From Rhodobacteraceae bacterium Alg231-30 (GTDB lineage: Bacteria > Pseudomonadota > Alphaproteobacteria > Rhodobacterales > Rhodobacteraceae), in assembly GCA_900143615.1 (NCBI GenBank), contig FREU01000002.1:848663-912662 (forward strand): a stretch of DNA of 64,000 nucleotides, in the 5' to 3' direction. Below the pieces are notes generated by a model. The model had not been told where the DNA came from, did no database searches, and saw only the letters and a list, made by a program, of their open reading frames with translations. Both the position numbers and the translations under genes were made by a program. Below are positions 9,057 through 18,673 of this stretch, one piece after another. Position 1 is the stretch's first letter. Every line of letters begins with the position of its first letter.

Positions 9057-10721
9057 CTATGCGTCAGGTTTGGCTTTCGGGGTCTCTTCGTCTTGTTTGG
9101 TCTCATGGGCCAAAGGTTCGTCCCACTCGGTCTCGGATATCTTCAGGTCAGGTGTGTCTGCTTCATAAGAAGGTGTCATGATCTGCACCCCGTTTTCATT
9201 AAAAACATCCGAGATGTTCTTGTGCAGTTCTGACAACAACAGCGGCAAATACGATCCGCGTGTGGTGAAAGCGTTGATTTGATAATTCATGGCATAATCG
9301 GCCAGTGCGGTCACTAGAACAAACGGCGCTGGCGACTTTTTCAACCCGCTGGTGCGATGCGCGGCTTCCACCAGCATCGCCTCCACTTTGTTGCGCGGTT
9401 CTTCATATCCAATGCCAACGGTGGTGTGCAGCAACAGACCTTTGCCATCAATTTTGCTGCTGTAATTGATCACTTCGGTGGATAACAGGGTGGCGTTGGG
9501 GATGCTGATCAACTCGTTTTTGACGGATTTCAGATAGGTTTCCATCAGCCGGATTTGCATCACATCGCCGTAAAAATCACCCACACGAATACGGTCGCCG
9601 ACGTTCATGCTGCGTTTATAGAGAACAAACAAACCCGCCAGCACGTTTGAGATCACAGAGTTTGATCCCAAAGACACCATCACACCTACAAGGATCGTAA
9701 GTCCCTGAAAAGCCGCGGAATCCGAACCTGGAATATAGGGAAAACAAATCACTGCGGCGATCAGGATCAATCCGCCTCGGATCAAGTTATAGGTTGGCCA
9801 AACCCAATGTGGTTCAAATGAACGTAGCTCGATCACACCCTGATCGACACTTTCGAAGAACAGGCGGATACCTTTGATCATCCAAGCGGTGATGGCCACG
9901 ATGATCGCGATGGTGATCATATTGGGCACAAAGGACAAAAAGCCCTGCATTAATCCAATGATCGGATCGGTCACATAGCGGATCAATAGCTCTGCGACCG
10001 GGCGTGTGTTGGGAAACGACAGTAATACAAACGACAGATAGTAATAAAAGCCGGTAAATAGTGTGAGATCCACCAGCAATCGGATCAGGAATTTGGCGAT
10101 GTTGGACACTGCGCTACTTTGCACAATGTCCTTGGTCGCGGCTTGAATGGCGCGTGTGCGTCGCTCAACAATGCGCGCAACCAAATGAGGTGCGCGTTTG
10201 CGTATCCACAAAAGCAACGCGCAATAAAGCGCAAAAACTCCGGACCAGACTAGTGCCGTGATGGTGCTTTGAGAAAACGCCTCATCCGTCCGATTTGCGC
10301 GATACTCTAAAATTGCGCGCTCGATTGCCTCGGATTGCAGGCTGGCCAGAACCACCATGTCCATTTGCTCATAGTCAGCATCCGCGCGCGTGGTGACTGT
10401 GATCATCACGCCATCGGCAAATATGGTCTGCCCTAATTCGCCCTTCTCACTCCGGATGGCGATGCTGGTGGCTTCACTGGATTCCGCGACTTGAATGATA
10501 CGCTGAGCCACCAATTCGGCCCGTTCTTCGGCAGGGAGAGCGGTGGAGCCCCGTACCACAAAGATCTCTTCGCCATCTACGATGACAGGTTGGGAGTATA
10601 CTTCTTCGTCCAATTCGCCAACTTTGGCGACTTCGTCTTCCACATCTTGAGCGAATCCGACAGAGCCGAGCATTAAACACAGACAGACCGTCCACGCGAC
10701 AAAACGCGAGAAATTCCCCAT
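9057..10721 (-). CDS. Mechanosensitive ion channel protein, MscS family
   Basis: A 554-aa MscS-type channel that releases solutes when membrane tension rises. It has a cleavable signal peptide (about residues 1-25, ending VGFAQ), a periplasmic domain, several transmembrane helices, and the MscS core. The pore helix region (ILVGVMVSLGSNSVISNVLAG) and the following beta domain (MNVGDRIRVGDFYGDVMQI, ISIPNATLLSTEVINYS) are near residues 345-430. A charged tail follows. I start it at ATG 10721, which has GGGAGG about 9 bases upstream and begins the signal peptide; the frame is open for 13 more codons. The gene lies 48 bases upstream of the AsmA-like gene on the same strand. Confidence 0.92.
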   Translation of the reverse strand: MGNFSRFVAWTVCLCLMLGSVGFAQDVEDEVAKVGELDEEVYSQPVIVDGEEIFVVRGSTALPAEERAELVAQRIIQVAESSEATSIAIRSEKGELGQTIFADGVMITVTTRADADYEQMDMVVLASLQSEAIERAILEYRANRTDEAFSQSTITALVWSGVFALYCALLLWIRKRAPHLVARIVERRTRAIQAATKDIVQSSAVSNIAKFLIRLLVDLTLFTGFYYYLSFVLLSFPNTRPVAELLIRYVTDPIIGLMQGFLSFVPNMITIAIIVAITAWMIKGIRLFFESVDQGVIELRSFEPHWVWPTYNLIRGGLILIAAVICFPYIPGSDSAAFQGLTILVGVMVSLGSNSVISNVLAGLFVLYKRSMNVGDRIRVGDFYGDVMQIRLMETYLKSVKNELISIPNATLLSTEVINYSSKIDGKGLLLHTTVGIGYEEPRNKVEAMLVEAAHRTSGLKKSPAPFVLVTALADYAMNYQINAFTTRGSYLPLLLSELHKNISDVFNENGVQIMTPSYEADTPDLKISETEWDEPLAHETKQDEETPKAKPDA

Positions 10722-10829
10722 GAACGCAGCCCTCCCCGGCGCATAACCAACTAAAAGCACTTCAAATACTCTTTTCAGAGGATGCTATAGGCGCATCCCC
10801 TGATCTCAAAGCGATAGTTTTGTAAGGAC

Positions 10830-12458
10830 TTAGCGGTTTAGAGCCTCAAGCAAATCGGCATCCCGTTCATAGATGTCTTCACGGAAATGCACGGCTCCGT
10901 CTTCAACCCATGCCGTCCAATACAACAGCAACACGGGCACAGGAGTTGGCAGATCAATGCGTGTTGTGCGTTCGCTCGCCAAAATATCGTCCAGACGGGC
11001 CGTGTTCCATTGCGCATCGCCTTCCATTAGAAAACTGGCAAATTCAAAAGGATATTCGATCCTAACACAGCCGGAACTAAGGTTTCTCTCGTTGCGATCA
11101 AACAGTCCACGCGCATTGGTATCGTGCAAATAAACAGCGTGCTCGTTGGGGAACATGAATTTGACCATCCCCAGCGCGTTGTGTGATCCCGGTAGCTGCA
11201 TCAACGTGACGGGTGGGTTTTTATTGGCCCAATCTACAGAAAACGGGTCAATGATGTCGCCGTCTCTATTTTTCACAACGAAATGGTTGTTGCTAAGATA
11301 GGTGATGTCGGCGCGGATTTTGGGCAACTGGTCTTTGATGAAAATCGAGTGTGGCACGGTCCACGTTGGGTTGATTTCCATATAGCGAATTGCGTCACGA
11401 AACACGGGTGTCTGGCGGTACTCTGATCCTGTGACCGAACGCGTGCTCCATACGTCCGCCCCATTGACATAATAGGTGCGCCCACCGGCAATATTGACCA
11501 AGACAAAGCGGCTTTCGAGACCGTGCATCACCCAACGGGCCCGTTCCAGACTGAGCCGAATTTGATCCATGCGCTCGGCGGTTGTGCGGTTGAGCGCAAC
11601 AAACGTGTTACGGCCAATGATGCCATCCGCCTCAAGCCCGTGGCGGCTTTGAAAAGCCCTAACGTCTTGTGCCAGCCCTTCGTCATAAACCCAACTCGCA
11701 TCTTCACCGGTTTCCGGCGCGGGCGGCAGGATTTGACCGGCGTTCAACGCATGCTCTGCGGCCAGCCGATAGCGCACGTCACGAACAGCTTCGTCAATCA
11801 TACCCGGACGCAGGGTTTGATCATCTGCTACGTTCGGCCAGCCCCCTTTTGCGTCAAGCTCTCGGTATTTAGCCAAAGCGCGTATGAGATTTCTGTATTG
11901 CTCATCTTGCAAAACAATCTGATCCATCAGCGCGGCAAAGCCAGAGCTGTTAAGCCATGCATTGACGACAGCGGGCGGGTTTTGTTCCAGAACTGGTGGG
12001 TCAAAGTTCCAATTTGGGTCCTGCTTGGCAGCATCGACTTTGCCATAGATAGAATATCGCATCAGCTGCGCGGCGGTGGCACTGGCTGTGACGTCAAACA
12101 TGGCAATATCGCGGGCGCTTTCTGTGTTTTGCGCGGTCAAATATAGTTGCGCCAGTTTTGAAAGCTCAAAGTCTTGTGCGTGAAACCCCTGTGCGACGCC
12201 TTGGTTAAGTGCATCAAACAGGTCTTGCGCTGCTGGCGTGCCATACCAAGCGGGTGCAAAATTGCGTAGTTTGTAAAATTGAGGAACAAAGACGCTGGCA
12301 TCGGTTTGCGGGCTTCTCGCGGCCGCCTGTTGCGGGTCATATGTGGCGATCAAACTCTGAATTTGGCTCTCGACCGCGCCGGCATTCACGGCGCCAGCAC
12401 CCAACCCGAGCATGATCGCAACGGCGCGAAGACTTGCGCGAAATCCAACCTGTATCAC
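10830..12458 (-). CDS. Murein L,D-transpeptidase, YcbB (LdtD)-like
   Basis: A 542-aa periplasmic enzyme expected to make meso-DAP to meso-DAP (3-3) peptidoglycan cross-links. It has a signal peptide (ends near GAVNAGA), an alpha-helical scaffold domain, a peptidoglycan-binding domain around residues 265-295 (FQSRHGLEADGIIGRNTFVA), and a YkuD catalytic domain. The domain's active site is HDTNARGLFDR followed by LSSGCVRIEYP, carrying the His, the Ser-x-Gly-Cys nucleophile and the Arg. This full S-x-G-C-V-R motif and length match YcbB-type enzymes. The start is GTG with AAGGTG six bases upstream. It is the largest of three L,D-transpeptidase genes in the window. Confidence 0.92.
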   Translation of the reverse strand: MIQVGFRASLRAVAIMLGLGAGAVNAGAVESQIQSLIATYDPQQAAARSPQTDASVFVPQFYKLRNFAPAWYGTPAAQDLFDALNQGVAQGFHAQDFELSKLAQLYLTAQNTESARDIAMFDVTASATAAQLMRYSIYGKVDAAKQDPNWNFDPPVLEQNPPAVVNAWLNSSGFAALMDQIVLQDEQYRNLIRALAKYRELDAKGGWPNVADDQTLRPGMIDEAVRDVRYRLAAEHALNAGQILPPAPETGEDASWVYDEGLAQDVRAFQSRHGLEADGIIGRNTFVALNRTTAERMDQIRLSLERARWVMHGLESRFVLVNIAGGRTYYVNGADVWSTRSVTGSEYRQTPVFRDAIRYMEINPTWTVPHSIFIKDQLPKIRADITYLSNNHFVVKNRDGDIIDPFSVDWANKNPPVTLMQLPGSHNALGMVKFMFPNEHAVYLHDTNARGLFDRNERNLSSGCVRIEYPFEFASFLMEGDAQWNTARLDDILASERTTRIDLPTPVPVLLLYWTAWVEDGAVHFREDIYERDADLLEALNR

Positions 12459-12546
12459 GACGTCACCTTAAAAATTAACATTGAGGTCTGCGCCTCATCC
12501 GTCGCTCACTCTGGCCCTTTGTTAATACATCGTCAACGAAGAGCAG

Positions 12547-12580
12547 CAAAAAGCCCCGCCGGAGGTCCAGCGGGGCTTTG
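12547..12580 (-). terminator. Intrinsic terminator of argG
   Basis: On the minus strand AAAGCCCCGC (12579-12570) pairs with GCGGGGCTTT (12559-12550) around a 10-base loop, followed by further T residues. It lies about 20 bases beyond the argG stop codon. Confidence 0.9.
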
Positions 12581-12601
12581 AATCTTTAGGTGTTCATAGG
12601 G

Positions 12602-13828
12602 TTATAGGCCCAGACGTTTGTCCCGCATCGCGAGCAGGCGCAGACGCAGCGCGTTCAGCTTGATAAAGCCTGCCGCGTCTTTCTGATCATAGGCACCAGC
12701 ATCATCTTCAAAGGTCACATGCTCTTCGGAATAGAGCGAATGATCAGACCAGCGACCAACGGTCGTGGCCAACCCTTTATAGAGCTTCACGCGGACCGTG
12801 CCGGTCACATGCCGTTGGCTGTGATCAATCGCAGCCTGCAACATTTCACGCTCGGGGCTGTACCAGAAGCCGTTATAGATCAGCTCGGCATAGCGTGGCA
12901 TCAGCTCATCCTTTAGATGGGCTTCGCCGCGATCCAGTGTGATCTGCTCGATACCGCGATGGGCTTCAAGCAACACGGTGCCACCAGGGGTTTCGTAGAT
13001 GCCCCGTGACTTCATGCCAACAAAGCGACCTTCTACCAGATCCAGTCGGCCAATCCCGTGTTTGCCACCCAGCTCGTTGAGCTTGGTCAGGATGGTGGCT
13101 GGGCTCAACGCCTCGCCATTGATGCTGACTGCGTCGCCTTTTTCGAACCCGATTTCGATGAATTCGGGCGTGTTTGGCGCATCTTCTGGGTTCACGGTTC
13201 TCTGATAGACATAATCGGGCGCTTCTGCGGCCGGATCTTCGAGAACTTTCCCCTCAGATGAGGTGTGCAACAGGTTGGCATCCACCGAAAACGGCGCTTC
13301 GCCTTTGTTGTCCTTGGCGATCGGAATTTGATGGGCTTCAGCAAATTCCAACAGCTTGGTCCGGCTGCTCAGATCCCACTCGCGCCATGGCGCAATCACC
13401 TGAATGTCAGGGTTGAGCGCATATGCTGCGAGTTCAAAGCGCACCTGATCGTTCCCTTTGCCAGTGGCACCATGCGAAACCGCATCAGCACCTGTAGCTT
13501 CGGCAATCTCGATCAAACGTTTCGAGATCAAAGGACGCGCAATGGATGTGCCAAGAAGGTACTGACCTTCATAAACCGCGTTTGCCCGGAACATCGGGAA
13601 AACAAAGTCACGCACAAATTCTTCCCGCACGTCTTCGATGTAGATGTTCTTTGGATCGATGCCCAGCAGTTCCGCTTTTCGTCGTGCAGGCTCGAGCTCC
13701 TCACCCTGACCTAGGTCGGCGGTAAAGGTTACCACCTCGCAGCCGTATTCGGTCTGCAACCATTTCAGGATAATCGAGGTATCGAGGCCTCCGGAGTAGG
13801 CCAGCACAACTTTTTTTGGTGCGGACAT
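12602..13828 (-). CDS. argG: Argininosuccinate synthase
   Basis: ArgG joins citrulline and aspartate with ATP to give argininosuccinate, the penultimate step of arginine synthesis. At 408 aa it matches the family. The N-terminal ATP-binding P-loop AYSGGLDTS sits at residues 10-18, and other conserved stretches are [15 protein letters not shown] and [19 protein letters not shown] lies about 9 bases before ATG 13828. It stands as a single gene with its own terminator (12547-12580). Another arginine gene, argJ, is about 26 kb away, so the pathway is dispersed. Confidence 0.98.
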   Translation of the reverse strand: MSAPKKVVLAYSGGLDTSIILKWLQTEYGCEVVTFTADLGQGEELEPARRKAELLGIDPKNIYIEDVREEFVRDFVFPMFRANAVYEGQYLLGTSIARPLISKRLIEIAEATGADAVSHGATGKGNDQVRFELAAYALNPDIQVIAPWREWDLSSRTKLLEFAEAHQIPIAKDNKGEAPFSVDANLLHTSSEGKVLEDPAAEAPDYVYQRTVNPEDAPNTPEFIEIGFEKGDAVSINGEALSPATILTKLNELGGKHGIGRLDLVEGRFVGMKSRGIYETPGGTVLLEAHRGIEQITLDRGEAHLKDELMPRYAELIYNGFWYSPEREMLQAAIDHSQRHVTGTVRVKLYKGLATTVGRWSDHSLYSEEHVTFEDDAGAYDQKDAAGFIKLNALRLRLLAMRDKRLGL

Positions 13829-13967
13829 GACATGATCCTTATTTTGTCAACGCTGGCGCACTAGCGGGTTTTAGCTGGCAGGGCAAGGCGCTCAGAGAAA
13901 TCCCTTGAAATTAGTCTCTATTATACAGTCATGTGTCTCATATGCACTTTTTGAGAGGGACTATTTG

Positions 13968-14732
13968 ATGCTGGGTTGGAAAATTTTTGAGCATTCTGTG
14001 ATGCTTGTGCTGCGAAACTGGCGCGAAGCCTTGCGGATTTTCCTCGTCCCCGCTTTGGTCGCCGTTGCCGTCATCGCAGGTGTCGGTGCGTCAATTGGGC
14101 TCTCATTCGCGACCCTGTCCGACCCTGAACAAATGTCCGGGGTTGTCGCGGAAGGTGGGTTTTTTCTGGCCCTTGCGATAATGTGGATCACGCTTCCAAC
14201 CTGTGCGTTGTGGGCGACGGTGTCGTGGCATCGTTTTGTGTTGCTTGAGCAATATCCTCAAGGCTGGGTCCCGCCATTCGAGCTAAATCGCATTCTTGCG
14301 TATTTCGGACGCGGTCTATTGCTGCTGGGAGTTATGTTTGCCTGCATGCTGCCGGTCGTGCTGATCCTCGCAACGGCAGGGCAAGCGGCGGGTGCGCTGT
14401 TTTTTGTGGTTGGGGTACCATTGATGTTTGCGCTGATCGTTTTGGTCTATCGCTTGTCACTGATCCTTCCGGCGGCGGCCATTGGGCGGAGCCTGAGCCT
14501 TAAGGAATCTTTGGACGCAACCAAAGGTGCATGGGGGGCGATCATTGTTCTGCTGGTCGTATCGGGGTTGGTGCAGGTTGGTTTGCAAGCAATCATTACG
14601 GTGATGGCGGCGTTGAGCCCCGTGTTGGCCGAATTGTTTGCCCTATTTATTGGGGTCACGATGGCTGTTGCCAACATCAGCATTTTGACGACGTTTTACG
14701 GCCTTTACGTTGAGGGGCGTGAACTGGGGTAA
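13968..14732 (+). CDS. Multi-pass membrane protein of unknown function
   Basis: A 254-aa integral membrane protein. I count about six hydrophobic segments: near residues 24-45 (FLVPALVAVAVIAGVGASIG), 66-90, 118-142, 147-172, 188-212 and 215-240. The beginning MLGWKIFEHSVMLVLRNWREALR is amphipathic. The general pattern resembles glycerophosphoryl-diester-phosphodiesterase-type or YciC-like membrane proteins often seen in roseobacters, but no catalytic motif is visible and I do not assign a function. The open frame begins earlier (13905), but ATG 13968 has GAGAGGGA about 8 bases upstream and is preferred. It is divergent from argG. Confidence 0.75.
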   Translation: MLGWKIFEHSVMLVLRNWREALRIFLVPALVAVAVIAGVGASIGLSFATLSDPEQMSGVVAEGGFFLALAIMWITLPTCALWATVSWHRFVLLEQYPQGWVPPFELNRILAYFGRGLLLLGVMFACMLPVVLILATAGQAAGALFFVVGVPLMFALIVLVYRLSLILPAAAIGRSLSLKESLDATKGAWGAIIVLLVVSGLVQVGLQAIITVMAALSPVLAELFALFIGVTMAVANISILTTFYGLYVEGRELG

Positions 14733-14814
14733 TGCGAATAGTGGCGCGGGGACGTCTGTCGCCGCGCCGTCTTTTGGCGCGAATCGATTGAGAAGACTGT
14801 ATCGGGGTGCGGTT

Positions 14815-15138
14815 TTAGGCAGCTGCCAGTTTGTTCTCAAATTCCATTTTACTGTCTTCAAAACTCTGCAGAATTTCGGAAAGATTAACCTCTTCTGGTT
14901 TGCCGTTCCCAGAAAGGTTTTCGCCAGCTTGACATAGTGTCGAAAAGTTCTGGAAGCCCAAGTTCAAAGCACTGCCTTTGAGGAAGTGTAAGTCGGCGCC
15001 CAGCTGTGCCATGTCAGGCGCAGTGCGCAGTCGACCAATCACTTCCTGGACTTCGTCCAGAAACATCTCGACCACTTCACCAAAGTCTTCTGGTCCGATT
15101 TCATCGCGAAGTTCCTCAACGCGCTCCCAGTCGATCAT
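14815..15138 (-). CDS. Hpt (histidine phosphotransfer) domain protein
   Basis: A 107-aa stand-alone Hpt module. The phosphorylatable histidine lies in LHFLKGSALNLGF near residues 50-62, the standard H-x-L-K-G-S-[AS] site. Such proteins relay phosphate between hybrid kinases and response regulators. It is divergent from a response regulator with a PP2C phosphatase domain (start about 170 bases away), which makes that protein a likely partner. ATG 15138 (beginning MIDWERVEEL) with GAGGG about 7 bases upstream is preferred to the longer frame from 15171. Confidence 0.9.
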   Translation of the reverse strand: MIDWERVEELRDEIGPEDFGEVVEMFLDEVQEVIGRLRTAPDMAQLGADLHFLKGSALNLGFQNFSTLCQAGENLSGNGKPEEVNLSEILQSFEDSKMEFENKLAAA

Positions 15139-15307
15139 CAAGACACCCTCTTTTTTTTCAGCTAAACGCAAAATTGTTAATATATTCTGGTGCCGAAAAG
15201 GGGAATATTCGCATTTTTAAAATTGACCCGATGTTAAGTTGCAGACTTTAAACAGAGTGAGGAATTGGCGGAAATTCTATCGCCTAGGGGATGACAGTTT
15301 GCAAATT

Positions 15308-16564
15308 ATGGCAAAACCTGAACTAGAGAAACCGATTGTCACCGGCGCGATTAGGCGTGTGCTGCTTGTGGATGACAGCCGTGTTCAGCGGCGCATCCTA
15401 AGTGTGTCACTCAAACGCGACGGCTATGAGGTATTTGAGGCCGCGTCGGGCCAAGAAGCACTTGAAATCTGCAAACAAATCCCCCCTGATCTTGTGCTAT
15501 CCGACTGGGTTATGCCAGGGATGTCAGGATTGGAATTCTGCCGCGAATTTCGCGCTCTGACTGGGGATGACTACGGCTACTTTATTCTGCTGACTTCTAA
15601 GAGCGAAAAGGCGGAAGTGGCCCAAGGTTTTGACGCGGGCGCAGATGATTTCCTGACAAAGCCAGTGAACGGCTACGAGTTGCGTGCGCGGATTAGCGCA
15701 GGCGAGCGTATCTTGCGTATGCAGCGCGAACTAACCGACAAGAATCGTATGATTTCTGAAACGTTGGATGAACTTCAACGGGTATATGACTCGCTTGATT
15801 CCGATTTGCTGGCCGCGAAGAAGCTTCAACAGTCTCTAGTACCTGAACGATTCCACGATTTTGGCACTGCAGCTGTGTCGTTGTTATTGCAATCTTCGGG
15901 GCATGTTGGCGGGGATCTGGTTGGTTATTATCCAATTAGCGACACACGTATCGGCCTCTACAGCATTGATGTCTCGGGCCACGGCATCAGTTCCGCCCTG
16001 ATCACAGCACGTTTGGCGGGGTATCTGTCGAGTTCTTCGCCGCAAATTCACGTCGGCATGCAGGTATTACCCGATGGCTCTCATGTGCATTTGGAACCGA
16101 GTGCGATTGTGGCTCGCCTCAATGAAATCATGCTCGATGAGATGGAGACTGAGCATTATTTCACGATGCTTTTGGCGGATGTTGATCTGGAAACCGGTCT
16201 TGTTGTCATGGCGCAGGCAGGCCACCCTCACCCGATCATTCAACGGGCAGATGGCACCATCATCCAAGATGGTCCGGGTGGGTTGCCCGTGGGGCTCATT
16301 CCAGATGCAGAATTTACGCAGTTCGAATTGAAGCTGCATAAAGGAGATCGTCTGTATTTATTGTCAGACGGGGTTGTGGAATGTCCGGATCAAGGCGGCA
16401 CGATGTTGGGCGAAGAAGGCTTAGAAGACATCATCGCCGAGCTGCGGGATCAAACCCTTGAAAATGCGCTTCAAGCCATTGTGACCAAACTGGAAAAAAT
16501 GACAGGCGGGGCCGGTTTCCCCGATGACATTTCTGGGATTCTGTTTGAATGCAGGGGCTGTTAA
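15308..16564 (+). CDS. Response regulator with C-terminal PP2C (SpoIIE/RsbU-type) phosphatase
   Basis: A two-domain signalling protein of about 418 aa. Residues 15-130 are a receiver domain with VLLVDDSRVQRR and phospho-acceptor Asp in DLVLSDWVMPGMSG, and Lys in FLTKPVN. A coiled-coil linker follows (about 140-185). The rest is a PP2C-type Ser/Thr phosphatase with metal-binding motifs GGDLVGYY, DVSGHGISSALIT, YLLSDGVVE and FPDDISGI. RsbU-like enzymes usually dephosphorylate an anti-sigma-factor antagonist in a partner-switching pathway; no antagonist or anti-sigma gene is adjacent. The start is uncertain: ATG 15308 has only a weak ribosome-binding site, and a TTG at 15239 would add 23 residues. 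The stop overlaps the convergent Nudix gene by 4 bases. Confidence 0.88.
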   Translation: MAKPELEKPIVTGAIRRVLLVDDSRVQRRILSVSLKRDGYEVFEAASGQEALEICKQIPPDLVLSDWVMPGMSGLEFCREFRALTGDDYGYFILLTSKSEKAEVAQGFDAGADDFLTKPVNGYELRARISAGERILRMQRELTDKNRMISETLDELQRVYDSLDSDLLAAKKLQQSLVPERFHDFGTAAVSLLLQSSGHVGGDLVGYYPISDTRIGLYSIDVSGHGISSALITARLAGYLSSSSPQIHVGMQVLPDGSHVHLEPSAIVARLNEIMLDEMETEHYFTMLLADVDLETGLVVMAQAGHPHPIIQRADGTIIQDGPGGLPVGLIPDAEFTQFELKLHKGDRLYLLSDGVVECPDQGGTMLGEEGLEDIIAELRDQTLENALQAIVTKLEKMTGGAGFPDDISGILFECRGC

Positions 16565-16998
16565 CCGCAGTATTTTTCTACAAAATAGCGATCGCCAGAG
16601 TTACCTAGCAACGGCGCGGCGTCTTTTGCAGATACCCAATGGGCTGTATGGCCGGCCTCGGTTGGGGGTCCCAATCGGCGACAGGGTTGAGCCAGATAGA
16701 TTGTACACAGCTTTTCGGCCCACATGTCGTATTCCGGCATAAAAACAAACCTCCTAAACGCACCCAATCGTTTGGGGTTTGATATGGTCCAGCCGGTTTC
16801 TTCCCAAACTTCGCGATGCAGCGCCACAGTGGGGGATTCCCCCGGATCGATCCCGCCTCCAGGCAGTTGGAATTCATCATCGGGCGCAGCCTGATAGGTG
16901 ATCAGCATCTCGGATCCGCGCAGCAAAATCGCATAGGCTCCGGGGCGCAATTTGTAGTTTACATCTGCTCGTGGAGCGGGTCCGAAACGCGGTATCAT
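16561..16998 (-). CDS. Nudix hydrolase
   Basis: A 145-aa Nudix protein. The Nudix box is complete: GGGIDPGES, then REVWEETGW, giving the Gx5Ex7REUxEExGU pattern with all metal-binding glutamates. Family members hydrolyse nucleoside diphosphates linked to another group; the substrate here is unknown. GAGG lies 8 bases before ATG 16998. Its stop overlaps the end of the response regulator gene on the opposite strand by 4 bases, and it is divergent from hslO. Confidence 0.9.
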   Translation of the reverse strand: MIPRFGPAPRADVNYKLRPGAYAILLRGSEMLITYQAAPDDEFQLPGGGIDPGESPTVALHREVWEETGWTISNPKRLGAFRRFVFMPEYDMWAEKLCTIYLAQPCRRLGPPTEAGHTAHWVSAKDAAPLLGNSGDRYFVEKYCG

Positions 16999-17076
16999 TG
17001 GTGAAACCTCTTTTTGTATGGCTTGTCGCCCTTATATAGTCGCGTTATGGCAAGGAAAGGCCGATAGGAAAACCCA

Positions 17077-18081
17077 ATGACACTTGGTGATAAAATCGCT
17101 TGGGACGACACAGTATTGCCGTTCCAACTGGACAAATCTGATATTCGCGGGCGCGTAGCCCGTCTTGATGGCGTGCTTTCGGGTGTGCTCAACCAACATG
17201 CCTACCCTCCGCAGGTCGAAGCGCTGGTGGCAGAGATGGCTTTGTTGACCGCTTTGATTGGGCAAACCGTCAAACTGCGCTGGAAACTTTCCCTTCAGGT
17301 GCAGTCCAACGGTCCTGTGCGCATGATTGCAACCGACTATTATGGTCCCACCAACGAAGGTGATCCCGCGCGCATCCGCGCCTATGCCACTTATGATGCG
17401 GACCGTTTGACCGACAGCACCCCGTTTGAGCAACTCGGCAAAGGCTATTTCGCGATCCTGATTGACCAAGGCCAAGGCATGAAGCCGTACCAAGGCATCA
17501 CCGGTCTCACCGGTGGGTCGCTGCAAGCCTGCGCCGAAGCCTATTTCGCCCAGTCCGAACAGCTGGCGACACGGTTTTCGCTGAAGTTTGGTAAATCCAT
17601 TGAACCCGGCGTGCCCGAGCATTGGCGCGCTGGCGGCGTGATGTTGCAGCATATGCCCAAAGCCAGCCCCGAAGTTTCAGGCGAAGGTGGATCAGGCGAA
17701 GAAGGCTTGCTGACAGCAATGGACGTGCTGGATGAGGATGACGGCGAAAACTGGAACCGCGTCAACATCCTGCTCGACACCGTGGAGGATCTGGAAATGA
17801 TCGGCCCCTCGGTGCCCCCTACTGACCTTTTGGTGCGTCTGTTTCATGAGGAACAGCCACGGGTGTTTGACGCTCAATCGGTTAAATTCGGATGCACCTG
17901 TTCTGAAGACCGCGTACGTCAGTCGCTTTCGATTTACTCGGTTAAAGACATCGAGACGATGACCACCGACGAAGGCACCGTGACTGCGGATTGTCAGTTC
18001 TGTGGCAAACACTATGTGCTTGATCCCGCCACGGTTGGCAAAGATGCCAAACCAATGGATGGGGACGCTGCGGGTGCCTGA
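17077..18081 (+). CDS. hslO: Hsp33 redox-regulated chaperone
   Basis: Hsp33 is a cytosolic holdase switched on when oxidants strip zinc from its four cysteines. Here the C-terminal zinc site is FGCTCSEDR followed 30-odd residues later by CQFCGKHY, giving the CxC...CxxC pattern. At 334 aa it is longer than the ~290-aa E. coli form; part of the extra length is an acidic, Gly/Glu-rich insert around residues 202-226 (SGEGGSGEEGLL). AGGA lies about 7 bases before the ATG. The stop overlaps the start of the next Nudix gene, and a CCA-adding enzyme follows, so the three likely form one operon. Confidence 0.95.
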   Translation: MTLGDKIAWDDTVLPFQLDKSDIRGRVARLDGVLSGVLNQHAYPPQVEALVAEMALLTALIGQTVKLRWKLSLQVQSNGPVRMIATDYYGPTNEGDPARIRAYATYDADRLTDSTPFEQLGKGYFAILIDQGQGMKPYQGITGLTGGSLQACAEAYFAQSEQLATRFSLKFGKSIEPGVPEHWRAGGVMLQHMPKASPEVSGEGGSGEEGLLTAMDVLDEDDGENWNRVNILLDTVEDLEMIGPSVPPTDLLVRLFHEEQPRVFDAQSVKFGCTCSEDRVRQSLSIYSVKDIETMTTDEGTVTADCQFCGKHYVLDPATVGKDAKPMDGDAAGA

Positions 18082-18673
18082 TCCGCTGGCATCAGTTCTG
18101 GCCGCGCTGTCACGAGACAGCGTGGCCTCTTCTGATTTTGATTTGAACCCGGATGTGGTTCTCCCCAAAGGGCGCAAACTCCGCCCTGCCGGAGTTTTGA
18201 TCCCGATCCAGATGCGCGGAGACATACCGCATATTCTACTGACCAAACGGGCCAGCCATCTCAAACACCACCCCGGCCAGATCGCCTTTCCTGGTGGTAA
18301 GCAAGATGAGGGAGACGCGGATGTCATCGCGGCCGCGTTGCGTGAAGCGGATGAAGAGATCGGCCTGCCTGTCCAAAACGTCGAAGTTCTGGGCACACTG
18401 CCGACCCATGAAACCGTCACAAGTTTCTCCATGACACCCGTTTTGGGCCGTATTAGAGCCGATTTTGATATCAAACCCGAACCTGGCGAAGTGGATGAAG
18501 TTTTCTCGGTGCCATTGGCGCACGTCACAGACCCTGCACGGTTTTCGGTCCAGTCGCGTCGCTGGCAAGGTCAGCGCCGTCATTTCTTCACCGTACCCTA
18601 CGGCCCCTACTACATCTGGGGCGCGACCGCGCGTATACTGCGCGGGCTTGCGGATAGAATGACCGCGCCATGA
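18059..18673 (+). CDS. Nudix hydrolase, CoA-pyrophosphatase type
   Basis: About 204 aa. It carries a Nudix box (GGKQDEGDADVIAAALREADEEIGL) preceded by HHPGQIAFPGGK. The longer LTKRASHLKHHPGQIAFPGG context is the UPF0035 / CoA-diphosphatase signature (E. coli NudL, yeast Pcd1 group). These enzymes cleave CoA or oxidised CoA to 4'-phosphopantetheine and 3',5'-ADP. The start is uncertain because it is embedded in the end of hslO: ATG 18059, ATG 18044 and ATG 18002 are all in frame, none with a strong ribosome-binding site. Translational coupling to hslO is likely. The stop overlaps the ATG of the next gene (ATGA). Confidence 0.88.
   Translation: MGTLRVPDPLASVLAALSRDSVASSDFDLNPDVVLPKGRKLRPAGVLIPIQMRGDIPHILLTKRASHLKHHPGQIAFPGGKQDEGDADVIAAALREADEEIGLPVQNVEVLGTLPTHETVTSFSMTPVLGRIRADFDIKPEPGEVDEVFSVPLAHVTDPARFSVQSRRWQGQRRHFFTVPYGPYYIWGATARILRGLADRMTAP

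Noticed and set aside
11523-12146. 207-aa frame opposite the YcbB-like gene
   Set aside because: It overlaps a well-supported enzyme entirely and has no recognisable domain.
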